Below the pieces are notes generated by a model. The model saw nothing but the letters and a program-made list of their open reading frames with translations, was not told the origin of the DNA and ran no database searches. Of a DNA stretch of 14,728 bases, positions 7,222 to 13,521 are shown in pieces (positions within the stretch are counted from its first letter, which is position 1; the number at the start of each line of letters is the position of its first letter). Source of the DNA: Actinomycetes bacterium (GTDB taxonomy: Bacteria; Actinomycetota; Actinomycetes; Actinomycetales; Cellulomonadaceae). A program made the position numbers and the translations under genes. The DNA is taken from NCBI GenBank assembly GCA_023461115.1, contig JAEWOA010000056.1, positions 1 to 14,728 on the forward strand, read 5' to 3'.

Positions 7222-8186
7222 TGGCCGCCACCACGGTCGCCCCCCAGGGCAGCTCGGCAGGCAACGAGGAGCTGCGCGAGCTCCTGCGGTACGTCGACAA
7301 GCGCCGCCACCGCAAGGACCTCGCGATGAAGGTCCTGATCACGGGCGCCTTCGTGCTCGCGGTCCTGCCGCTGGTCTCGGTCGCGTGGACCGTCATCTCG
7401 CACGGCGTCGAGCGCTTCAACATGTACTTCCTGACGCACTCGATGCGCGGCGTCTTCGGCGGCATGGACGCGGGCGGCGTCTACCACGCGATCATCGGCA
7501 CGGTCGAGATCACGCTGTTCGCGACGCTGATCTCGGTGCCGATCGGCCTGCTGACGGCCATCTACCTCGTCGAGTACGGGCGCGGGTGGCTGGCGCGGTC
7601 GGTGACGTTCTTCGTCGACGTCATGACGGGCATCCCGTCGATCGTCGCGGGCCTGTTCGCGTACGCGCTGTTCGCGGTGATCCTGGGGCCGGGCATCCGC
7701 ATGGGCGCCATCGGCTCGATCGCGCTGTCGGTGCTGATGATCCCGGTGGTCGTGCGCTCGTGCGAGGAGATGCTGCGGCTCGTGCCGAACGAGCTCCGGG
7801 AGGCCGCGCTCGCGCTCGGCGTGCCGCGCTGGCTCGTCGTCATCAAGGTGGTGCTGCGCACCGCGGTCGCGGGCATCGGGACCGGCGTGATGATCGCGAT
7901 CTCCCGCATCATCGGCGAGACCGCGCCGCTGCTGATCACGGTCGGCGTGGCCGACTCGATCAACTACAACCTGTTCGAGGGCCGCATGATGACGCTGCCC
8001 GTCTACGTGTACCGCCAGTTCCAGCAGGGACTCGTGCCGTGCGCCCCCGGTGACGCCGCGTGCCTCCCGGACATCAACTACGACCGGGCCTGGGCCGCCG
8101 CGCTGACGCTGATCCTCATCGTCATGCTGCTGAACCTCTTCGGCCGCCTGATCACCCGCCTCTTCGCTCCCAAGACCATCGGCTAA
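7221..8186 (+). CDS. pstA: Phosphate ABC transporter permease PstA
   Basis: This 321-residue permease is the partner of PstC. After a charged cytoplasmic N-terminus (about 1-35) there are six hydrophobic segments (about 36-60, 88-118, 128-155, 162-180, 212-240 and 285-312). The EAA coupling loop is LREAALALGVPRWLVVIKVV (192-211), and ISRIIGETAPLLIT (227-240) is the PstA signature. The loop with CAPGDAACLPD near residue 273 is a small Cys-containing outer loop. The start overlaps the pstC stop by one base. pstB follows 10 bases later, so pstCAB is one transcription unit. Confidence 0.96.
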   Translation: MAATTVAPQGSSAGNEELRELLRYVDKRRHRKDLAMKVLITGAFVLAVLPLVSVAWTVISHGVERFNMYFLTHSMRGVFGGMDAGGVYHAIIGTVEITLFATLISVPIGLLTAIYLVEYGRGWLARSVTFFVDVMTGIPSIVAGLFAYALFAVILGPGIRMGAIGSIALSVLMIPVVVRSCEEMLRLVPNELREAALALGVPRWLVVIKVVLRTAVAGIGTGVMIAISRIIGETAPLLITVGVADSINYNLFEGRMMTLPVYVYRQFQQGLVPCAPGDAACLPDINYDRAWAAALTLILIVMLLNLFGRLITRLFAPKTIG

Positions 8187-8196
8187 GGACCCCCCC

Positions 8197-8976
8197 ATGG
8201 CACAGCGCATCGACGTCAAGGACCTGAACATCTACTACGGCGAGTTCCGGGCCGTCGCGGACATCGCGATGTCCGTCGAGCCGCGGTCCGTCACCGCGTT
8301 CATCGGCCCGTCCGGCTGCGGCAAGTCCACCTTCCTGCGCACGCTCAACCGCATGCACGAGGTCATCCCCGGCGCGCGCGTCGAGGGCCGCGTGGAGATG
8401 GACGGCGTGGACCTGTACGGCGACGGCGTGGACCCCGTGGCGGTCCGCCGCCAGGTCGGCATGGTCTTCCAGCGGCCCAACCCGTTCCCGACGATGTCGA
8501 TCGCCGAGAACGTGCTGGCCGGCATCCGCCTCAACAACAAGCGCCTGTCCAAGGGCGACGCGCAGGACGTCGTCGAGCGCTCGCTGCAGGGCGCCAACCT
8601 CTGGAACGAGGTCAAGGATCGCCTGGACCGCCCCGGCTCGGGCCTGTCCGGCGGCCAGCAGCAGCGCCTGTGCATCGCGCGCGCCATCGCGGTCAAGCCG
8701 CAGGTGCTGCTGATGGACGAGCCGTGCTCGGCCCTGGACCCGATCTCCACGCTCGCGATTGAGGACCTCATCGCCGAGCTCAAGAGCGACTACACGATCG
8801 TGATCGTCACGCACAACATGCAGCAGGCCGCGCGCGTCTCCGACCGGACCGCGTTCTTCAACCTCGCGGGCACGGGCCAGCCCGGCCGCCTCGTCGAGAT
8901 CGACGACACGTCGGTGATCTTCTCCTCGCCCAAGGAGCAGGCCACCGAGGACTACATCTCGGGCCGCTTCGGCTGA
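8197..8976 (+). CDS. pstB: Phosphate ABC transporter ATP-binding protein PstB
   Basis: This 259-residue cytoplasmic ATPase powers phosphate import. It shows the full ABC set: Walker A GPSGCGKST (37-45), Q-loop in MVFQRPNPFP, signature LSGGQQQR (150-157), Walker B VLLMDEP (170-176) and switch His206 in VTHNM. The QRPNPFP and SKGD segments and the C-terminal EDYISGRFG are typical of PstB. An AAGGA ribosome site precedes ATG 8197. It is the last intact gene of the pst operon. Beyond its stop the sequence becomes accessory and I see no terminator, so the native operon end may have been altered by the insertion downstream. Confidence 0.97.
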   Translation: MAQRIDVKDLNIYYGEFRAVADIAMSVEPRSVTAFIGPSGCGKSTFLRTLNRMHEVIPGARVEGRVEMDGVDLYGDGVDPVAVRRQVGMVFQRPNPFPTMSIAENVLAGIRLNNKRLSKGDAQDVVERSLQGANLWNEVKDRLDRPGSGLSGGQQQRLCIARAIAVKPQVLLMDEPCSALDPISTLAIEDLIAELKSDYTIVIVTHNMQQAARVSDRTAFFNLAGTGQPGRLVEIDDTSVIFSSPKEQATEDYISGRFG

Positions 8977-9024
8977 TCGGCGGCGAGACGAGGAAAGCCC
9001 GGCGCGAGCGGAGTCCCTCATGGT

Positions 9025-9407
9025 GGTTTGGCGCTGGTGGGGTCACCACCTCCGAGACCAAGGAGGCGTGGAACGTGGTCTTCGCCGACCTGGTCGCCCG
9101 CGGCCTGGCCGGGGTCCGGCTGGTCACCTCCGACGCTCCTTCCGTGCACGCCCAGTTCGACAAGCTGCTCGACCTCGTCGCGGACAAGCTCCCCGCAGCG
9201 CACGAGCATGTGGATGCCGCGCGCGCGGACCGGCTCGACCGCGACGCCGTCACACGCTTGGTCGGTGCCCGTCCTGGCCGACAGCACGACGAATGGGTCG
9301 AAGGGCGACGCTAGTTCGCCCTCGACGTCCTGACCCGCTCACGCCTCACGCTGCCCGACGAACACAACACAGAGGCGACCGACCAGCCCTTGGCACTGAT
9401 CACCTGA
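9025..9407 (+). pseudogene. Decayed IS256-family transposase remnant
   Basis: Reading in the frame of base 9030 gives GVTTSETKEAWNVVFADL and then VARGLAGVRLVTSDA, which is the middle of an actinobacterial IS256 transposase including the second catalytic Asp. At about 9132-9137 it jumps to PSVHAQFDKLLDLVADKLP, missing the segment normally between. A second jump at about 9231-9237 joins AARAD to RLDRDAVTRLVGA and removes the part that holds the catalytic Glu. A one-base gain and a one-base loss near 9265-9280 turn the expected A-V-L-A-E-Q into A-R-P-G-R-Q. Codon 9312-9314 is TAG where the family has Tyr. The same frame then continues as FALDVLTRSRLTL to a stop near 9407. It cannot be active. 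No terminal inverted repeats were found. Confidence 0.8.
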
Positions 9408-9604
9408 CCAACACGAAGAGCACGCAGGCTCGCGGTGCCGGGCGACTCCGTCGCCAGACCACTTCTGGATGCGGTAGACCATTGCCTCGGAGCTCGGACG
9501 CGCAGTAGTTTCCATGTGCAGCACCGGCATGTCGCGGATGAACCTGGACGCGACAGAAACCGTCTGACGGGGGAAAAGGATGCGGCGTCGGCGCGCGCAA
9601 GATC
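9408..9604. other. Intergenic stretch with no recognisable gene
   Basis: Between the IS256 remnant and the next reading frame I see no gene, repeat or RNA. A purine-rich GGGGGAAAAGG followed at once by ATG at 9580 looks like a translation start, but that frame stops after 16 codons. It may be the remains of the original 5' end of the following gene. Confidence 0.5.
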
Positions 9605-10240
9605 GTGGCGAAGGGTTACCGCGACAGTGATGGGAGCTGTGTCGAGGTCGCGTCTGGCAGCTCGAGCGGGTTTGGGATGGTAACCATCGGCACCCAGATC
9701 GCGTTTGACCCTGCCACATGCGAGTCGACCTACCTCCAGGGGACGTACGCGGTCGACAAATTCCCGAGCAGGACCCGCGACGCCTTCATCAGTACCCCCC
9801 GAACGCAGCAGTCAATGCGAGAGGCCGCCGTCGCGAACGCGGCCGGAACGTTCTACCAATCCTTGTCCGTCCAGTACCGCGACCCCGTGCGGATCGTCGT
9901 CACGGAGACCTATTCGTCCCTTAAGTGGTTCACCACCGGCAGCTGCGTCACATCGACGACGCCGGGGCACGACTGGACTTGGTTCACGAACAGCGGCTGG
10001 TCGCGCACAGGATCGAGCGCGAGCGCGCCTTGGGCCTGCACGCCGCAGGCGACAAGCGACACCACGGGGACATTCAAGAACACCGCGTTCCCGTGCCCGG
10101 GCGGCGGCACGACCTACACCAACCACTCGAAGACTCTGGTCGTGGGCTATCCCACAGGTACTAACACATACTCGAAGGCGCAATCGAAGAGTGGAGCCTG
10201 CAACAACCTTCTCCACTCCGACTACGTCGTCTTCAACTAG
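9605..10240 (+). CDS. Hypothetical protein with secreted-protein character, N-terminus probably lost
   Basis: I do not recognise a family. From GTG 9605 it has 211 residues, rich in Ser, Thr, Gly, Tyr and Trp with few Lys/Glu, and about six Cys (for example C12 and C39, then four in the C-terminal half in the contexts GSCVTS, WACTP, FPCPG and GACNN). The composition and paired Cys look like an exported, disulphide-bonded protein, yet there is no signal peptide, and in-frame codons upstream (open from 9542) encode none. GTG 9605 has no ribosome site. I infer that the 5' end was lost or frameshifted, perhaps through the adjacent IS256 element. Codons such as AAA, TTT, TAT, ACA and AGT are used more freely than in the flanking genes, a sign of transfer. 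A membrane-protein gene follows 2 bases later. Confidence 0.6.
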   Translation: MAKGYRDSDGSCVEVASGSSSGFGMVTIGTQIAFDPATCESTYLQGTYAVDKFPSRTRDAFISTPRTQQSMREAAVANAAGTFYQSLSVQYRDPVRIVVTETYSSLKWFTTGSCVTSTTPGHDWTWFTNSGWSRTGSSASAPWACTPQATSDTTGTFKNTAFPCPGGGTTYTNHSKTLVVGYPTGTNTYSKAQSKSGACNNLLHSDYVVFN

Positions 10241-10242
10241 CC

Positions 10243-10542
10243 ATGATGAGTCCCGGTGCCGACGTCCCAACACGTCGGGAGGCGAACGATCCGGGTGACG
10301 CCGGTTGGGCCGTGCCATTGATCGCGAGCTTCGGCCTCGCAATGGCGATGCTCATCGCCTTCGTTCTGAACTGGATGGTCGCAAGCGTCGCAGCGATTGC
10401 CGTGTTAATCGCGGCTGCCATCGTTGCTGCCCGGACGGGCAGCAGGTTGACGGCGGGACGCGCCTGGATCATGGCTGCCGGACCTTTGGTGGTCGCCGCT
10501 GGTTGGTGGATTTCGGCCGGTGTCTCCGCTCTGGCCAACTAG
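10243..10542 (+). CDS. Small hypothetical membrane protein
   Basis: This 99-residue protein has a polar N-terminus (1-18) and three hydrophobic segments at about 20-43, 46-63 and 74-96. No family is recognised. The start ATG 10243 lies immediately after the stop of the secreted-like gene (two bases between); an alternative is the next codon, ATG 10246. There is no ribosome site of its own, so translation probably depends on the gene upstream. The pairing of a Cys-containing exported-type protein with a small membrane protein could mean a membrane-anchored complex or an effector with a protective partner; neither is shown by the sequence. Confidence 0.6.
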   Translation: MMSPGADVPTRREANDPGDAGWAVPLIASFGLAMAMLIAFVLNWMVASVAAIAVLIAAAIVAARTGSRLTAGRAWIMAAGPLVVAAGWWISAGVSALAN

Positions 10543-10808
10543 CCAGCGGAAGACGTCTCCGCCGACCGAGCGGACGTGCGGCTCGACCGAGGGGGAGGCT
10601 CCTGCCACAAGTGACGTGCAGGTCCCAGCCGGATGGATGGATCTACCCCGCGCCGACCCCCCAACTGACCTGTGGTGGCCGCGAAGGGAAGCTGGGTCGC
10701 CCGCAGATCTGCTGGGACTGCGTCGAACACGACTTGAGAGTGCGGGGCCCCCAGCCACGAGCCTGGACACGCGAACGTCACGGTTCGTTGAAGAGATGGT
10801 GAGGACTG
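10543..10808. other. Intergenic stretch with no recognisable gene
   Basis: No convincing coding frame, RNA or repeat was found between the small membrane protein and the IS30 remnant. One frame contains a Cys-rich piece (LTCGGREGKLGRPQICWDC) but it has no start or context and is probably chance. Confidence 0.4.
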
Positions 10809-11000
10809 AAGCGGCCGGCCGAGGCCGGCAACCGGTCCGTGCCCGGCCATTGGGGGGCGACCTCATCGTCGGCACAGGATCTTGCTCCGCGATCCAGACC
10901 CTGGTCGACGCCCCACCCGCTACGTCATGCTCGGCCACCTGCGCGGCGGCCACTCCGCCGAAAGGATCTGCGACGTCCTGGTCCCGCTGGTGCGAGGACG
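10809..11000 (+). pseudogene. Frameshifted IS30-family transposase remnant
   Basis: Three successive frames give pieces of one IS30 transposase. RPAEAGNRSVPGHW (about 10811-10853) is followed by a one-base loss in the G run at 10852-10857. Then comes GDLIVGTGSCSAIQTLVDAP (about 10857-10917), a second base loss in the C run near 10912-10917, and TRYVMLGHLRGGHSAERICD plus VLVPLV (about 10917-10992). In the family these correspond to the contiguous segment around the first catalytic Asp (W-E-G-D-L-I). Both ends of the gene are missing. It is a dead relic that marks past transposition here. Confidence 0.8.
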
Positions 11001-11041
11001 CCGAGCCGCCGAGGCTCGCGCGGGGTTTCCTGCCGTTCTGA

Positions 11042-11062
11042 ACGCCGTTACGACGACGGCGT
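11042..11062. terminator. Short hairpin overlapping the lipoprotein stop codon
   Basis: ACGCCGT (11042-11048) pairs with ACGGCGT (11056-11062) around a 7-base loop, covering the TAA stop of the minus-strand lipoprotein gene. There is no T-run. It could act as a weak terminator. Confidence 0.3.
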
Positions 11063-11569
11063 CGGGACCGACGACGCGTAGTCGGGGAGCGTGCCGTCCA
11101 GGACCGGGATCGCGAGCTCCTGCGCGCCCGCGGCGTCCGTGGAGACCGTCAGCGTCAGTACGGCGCCGGGCGCGACCGGCGTCTCGTCGACCGCGACCTT
11201 CTGGTGGCCGTCCTCGCCGGAGTCGTCGAGCAGCACGGTGCTGCGCGGCTGCAGGCGGATGGTCGTCGGGGTGGCGTCGTCGCCGAACGTGACCGAGACC
11301 GTGCGGTCCTCGGGGCCGTCGTTGGTGAAGGCGCCGTGCAGCACGCCGGGCTCACCCTTGCCCGACGAGAGGAGCATCAGGTTGCTGCCGCGCACGTCGT
11401 CGAGCGTGATCCGCACGCCGTCGGACGGCGAGTAGGGGCGGTGCGTCTGGATCGGCATGGTCGCGGCGCAGCCCGAGAGTGCGAGGCCGGCGACCGCGAG
11501 CCCGGCGCCGAAGGCGAGGGCGCGTCGCGCGGGGCGGACGACGAGGCGGCGGGGGGCAGGCGAAGTCAC
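11048..11569 (-). CDS. Putative lipoprotein, positional equivalent of LpqE
   Basis: This 173-residue secreted lipoprotein has a basic N-terminus (RR residues), a hydrophobic stretch and lipobox L-S-G-C about 33 residues in. After the Cys comes a beta-rich domain (DGVRITLDDVRGSNLMLLSS, then GAFTNDGPEDRTVSVTFG), resembling the small extracytoplasmic beta-sandwich lipoproteins encoded beside carD in other actinobacteria. In Mycobacterium, LpqE holds that place. Sequence likeness to LpqE itself is not obvious, so I leave the name off. The start is the GTG complementary to 11567-11569; longer starts add an Arg/His-rich segment that would spoil the signal peptide. A TAGGCT -10 lies 7 bases upstream, so the mRNA is probably leaderless. 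Divergent from carD. Confidence 0.8.
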   Translation of the reverse strand: MTSPAPRRLVVRPARRALAFGAGLAVAGLALSGCAATMPIQTHRPYSPSDGVRITLDDVRGSNLMLLSSGKGEPGVLHGAFTNDGPEDRTVSVTFGDDATPTTIRLQPRSTVLLDDSGEDGHQKVAVDETPVAPGAVLTLTVSTDAAGAQELAIPVLDGTLPDYASSVPTPSS

Positions 11570-11576
11570 GGCGCAA

Positions 11577-11605
11577 AGCCTAGCCGCCCGCGCGACCGGG
11601 TGAAC
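11577..11605 (-). promoter_or_regulatory. Leaderless promoter of the lipoprotein gene with a PHO-box unit at -35
   Basis: On the minus strand TAGGCT (11582-11577) ends 7 bases before the GTG start. Seventeen bases before it, at the -35 position, is GTTCAC (11605-11600), which begins an 11-base unit, GTTCACCCGGT (11605-11595), matching PHO-box units elsewhere in the window. A neighbouring second unit is only weakly similar (6 of 11), so regulation is a possibility and not a firm call. Confidence 0.45.
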
Positions 11606-11711
11606 GGCCTGGTGGAGCGGCACGCGCCACATTCGTGGCTCTATGGCGGTTGACCTGCGTAGACGCGCCGCCGTGCCGGGAGAACCCGCGGGAATTCGGC
11701 GAAATCGGGCG

Positions 11712-11720
11712 TGCTAAGAT
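11712..11720 (+). promoter_or_regulatory. Extended -10 promoter of carD
   Basis: TGC followed by TAAGAT forms an extended -10 element (TGN-TANNNT) about 29 bases before the carD ATG. At 17 bases upstream, GAATTC occupies the -35 position without a good match. A leader with a GAAAGGGG ribosome site follows. Confidence 0.65.
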
Positions 11721-11748
11721 AGGCCACTGCGAAAGGGGACACCTGCAG

Positions 11749-12231
11749 ATGACTTTCACTGTTGGGGAGACCGTTGTCTACCCGCACCATGGCGCCGCGT
11801 TGATCGAAGAGATCAAGACCAGGACCATCCGGGGTGAGGACAAGCTCTACCTGAAGCTCAAGGTCGCTCAGGGCGACCTGACCATCGAAGTCCCCGCAGA
11901 GAACGTCGACCTCGTCGGCGTCCGCGATGTCGTCGGCCAGGAGGGTCTGGACCGCGTGTTCGAGGTGCTGCGCGCCCCGTACACCGAGGAGCCGACCAAC
12001 TGGTCGCGCCGCTACAAGGCGAACCTCGAGAAGCTCGCGTCGGGAGACGTGATCCGCGTCGCGGAGGTCGTGCGCGACCTGTCCCGCCGTGACGCCGACC
12101 GCGGCCTGTCCGCGGGCGAGAAGCGGATGCTCGCCAAGGCCCGGCAGATCCTCGTCTCGGAGCTCGCGCTGGCGGAGCACACCGAGGAGGAGAAGGCCGA
12201 GGCCATCCTCGACGAGGTTCTGGCGTCCTGA
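11749..12231 (+). CDS. carD: CarD family RNA polymerase-binding transcription regulator
   Basis: CarD binds the beta subunit of RNA polymerase and stabilises open promoter complexes, notably at rRNA promoters; it is essential in mycobacteria. The 160-residue protein has the N-terminal Tudor-like RNA-polymerase-interaction domain (about 1-55, starting FTVGETVVYPHHGAA) and a helical C-terminal DNA-binding domain. Trp85, in the same position as the wedge Trp of the mycobacterial protein, is present in PTNWSRRYKAN, as is Arg25. ATG 11749 follows GAAAGGGG, and earlier in-frame starts would precede the promoter. ispD follows 19 bases downstream on the same strand, as in many actinobacteria. Confidence 0.95.
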   Translation: MTFTVGETVVYPHHGAALIEEIKTRTIRGEDKLYLKLKVAQGDLTIEVPAENVDLVGVRDVVGQEGLDRVFEVLRAPYTEEPTNWSRRYKANLEKLASGDVIRVAEVVRDLSRRDADRGLSAGEKRMLAKARQILVSELALAEHTEEEKAEAILDEVLAS

Positions 12232-12250
12232 CCGACGCCCTCATCCTCGG

Positions 12251-13024
12251 GTGAGCGTCGTCGCGATCCTCACGGCCGCCGGGAGCGGCTCTCGGCTGGG
12301 CCATGCCCTGCCGAAGGCGCTCGTGCGTGTCCGTGGCGCCTCCATGCTCCGCCATGCCGCGGCTGGGCTGCTCGCCGCGCGCGGGTCGGCCGGGGAGCGG
12401 GTCGACGTGCTCGTCGTCACGGCTCCATCGGAGCGGCTGGGCGACTTCGCGCGTGAGCTCGACGGGCTTGCCGACGAGCCGCATGGTCCGCGTGTGCTCG
12501 TCGTCGCCGGCGGGCCCACGCGGCAGGCTTCGGTCGCCGCGGGCTTGGGCGCGGTGTTCTCGACGACGGACGCGGCGTCGTGCGTCCTGGTGCACGACGC
12601 GGCCCGGCCGTTCGCGCCGGCGGACCTGATCGGGCGCGTGATCGACGCGGTCGTCGCAGGCCATCCCGCGGTGGTCCCTGGGCTGGCCGTGGTGGACACC
12701 ATCAAGCGCGTGGGCGGCGACGGCGCGACCGTCGTCGAGACCGTGCGCCGCGCCGAGCTCCGCGCGGTGCAGACGCCGCAGGGCTTCGACGCCGCGCTGC
12801 TGCGCCGCGCGCACGACGACGCCGCGCAGCACGCCGCCGACGAGGACCTGGCCGCCACGGACGACGCCGGACTGTGCGAGCGGCTCGGCGTCGGGGTGTG
12901 GATGGTCGCGGGTGACGAGCGGGCGGCGAAGATCACGACGGCGCGGGATCTGGCCGTCGCCGAGGTGTTGTCTGGGGACGAGGTGTTGTCCGGGGACGGG
13001 CGGTTGACCGAGGAGGACGCGTGA
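12251..13024 (+). CDS. ispD: 2-C-methyl-D-erythritol 4-phosphate cytidylyltransferase IspD
   Basis: IspD joins MEP to CTP, giving CDP-methylerythritol, the third step of the MEP isoprenoid pathway. The 257-residue protein has the nucleotide loop LTAAGSGSRLG with catalytic Arg15 and Lys22 (PKAL), VHDAARP (114-120), an Asp/Thr-containing VVDTIKR segment and QTPQGF. GTG 12251 is chosen because the conserved VAILTAAGSG begins within four residues of it; there is no strong ribosome site, so coupling to carD is possible. The C-terminus has an unusual near-perfect duplication, EVLSGD twice, beyond the conserved KITTARDLAVAE. The stop overlaps the ispF start by 4 bases (GTGA). Confidence 0.95.
   Translation: MSVVAILTAAGSGSRLGHALPKALVRVRGASMLRHAAAGLLAARGSAGERVDVLVVTAPSERLGDFARELDGLADEPHGPRVLVVAGGPTRQASVAAGLGAVFSTTDAASCVLVHDAARPFAPADLIGRVIDAVVAGHPAVVPGLAVVDTIKRVGGDGATVVETVRRAELRAVQTPQGFDAALLRRAHDDAAQHAADEDLAATDDAGLCERLGVGVWMVAGDERAAKITTARDLAVAEVLSGDEVLSGDGRLTEEDA
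12962..12997 (+). repeat. 18-bp tandem duplication in the 3' end of ispD
   Basis: Bases 12962-12979 and 12980-12997 are the same 18-mer with a single T/C difference, encoding EVLSGD twice. It adds six residues in frame to the IspD tail. Confidence 0.85.
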
Positions 13025-13521
13025 GCGGTGCACCGCGGGGGTTGCCCCGCACGGGAATCGGCGTCGACGTGCACGCGTACGACCCGGACCCGTCGGAGGG
13101 CGCGGTCCTGCACCTCGCGGGCCTGTCCTGGCCGGGGGAGCCGCCGCTGGCGGGGCACTCCGACGCGGACGTGGCCGCGCACGCCGCAGCCGACGCGCTG
13201 CTCTCGGCCGCAGGCCTGGGGGACCTGGGCTCCAACTTCGGCACGGCCGAGCCGCAGTGGGCCGGGGCTGCCGGCGTGACGCTGCTGGCGGAGGCCGCGC
13301 GCCGCGTGCGGGCGGCAGGCTTCGAGGTCGGGAACGTCGTGGTGCAGGTGATCGGGAACCGGCCGAGGATCGGTCAGCGGCGCACGGAGGCCGAGGCGGC
13401 GTTGTCGTCGGCCGCGGGCGCACCGGTCGGGCTGTCGGCGACGACGACCGACGGCTTGGGGCTGACGGGGCGCGGTGAAGGCATCGCGGCGATCGCGACC
13501 GCGCTCGTCGTCGAATCCTGA
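13021..13521 (+). CDS. ispF: 2-C-methyl-D-erythritol 2,4-cyclodiphosphate synthase IspF
   Basis: IspF cyclises CDP-methylerythritol phosphate to the 2,4-cyclodiphosphate, releasing CMP, as a metal-dependent homotrimer. The 166-residue protein shows the metal ligands Asp16 and His18 (GIGVDVHAY) and His54 (in GHSDADVAAHA), GDLGSNF, NRPRIGQRR and the end motif TTTDGLGLTGRGEGIAA. GTG 13021 overlaps the ispD stop. The IspD-IspF pair lies side by side as in many actinobacteria. Its last 148 bases overlap, on the opposite strand, the tail of the EamA gene. Confidence 0.96.
   Translation: MSGAPRGLPRTGIGVDVHAYDPDPSEGAVLHLAGLSWPGEPPLAGHSDADVAAHAAADALLSAAGLGDLGSNFGTAEPQWAGAAGVTLLAEAARRVRAAGFEVGNVVVQVIGNRPRIGQRRTEAEAALSSAAGAPVGLSATTTDGLGLTGRGEGIAAIATALVVES

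Noticed and set aside
9339..9719. Minus-strand frame opposite the IS256 tail and the start of the exported-type gene
   Set aside because: Arg/Ser/Cys-rich translation with no family likeness and no ribosome site; judged a shadow.
10305..10802. Frame with a Cys-rich piece that might be a zinc ribbon
   Set aside because: It begins inside the small membrane-protein gene in another frame, has no start signal, and only a short piece looks unusual.
11002..11018. Hairpin CGAGCC/GGCTCG followed by GGGGTTTCC as a terminator
   Set aside because: Only a 6-bp stem with a three-base T run, inside IS30-derived sequence with no plus-strand gene that needs it.
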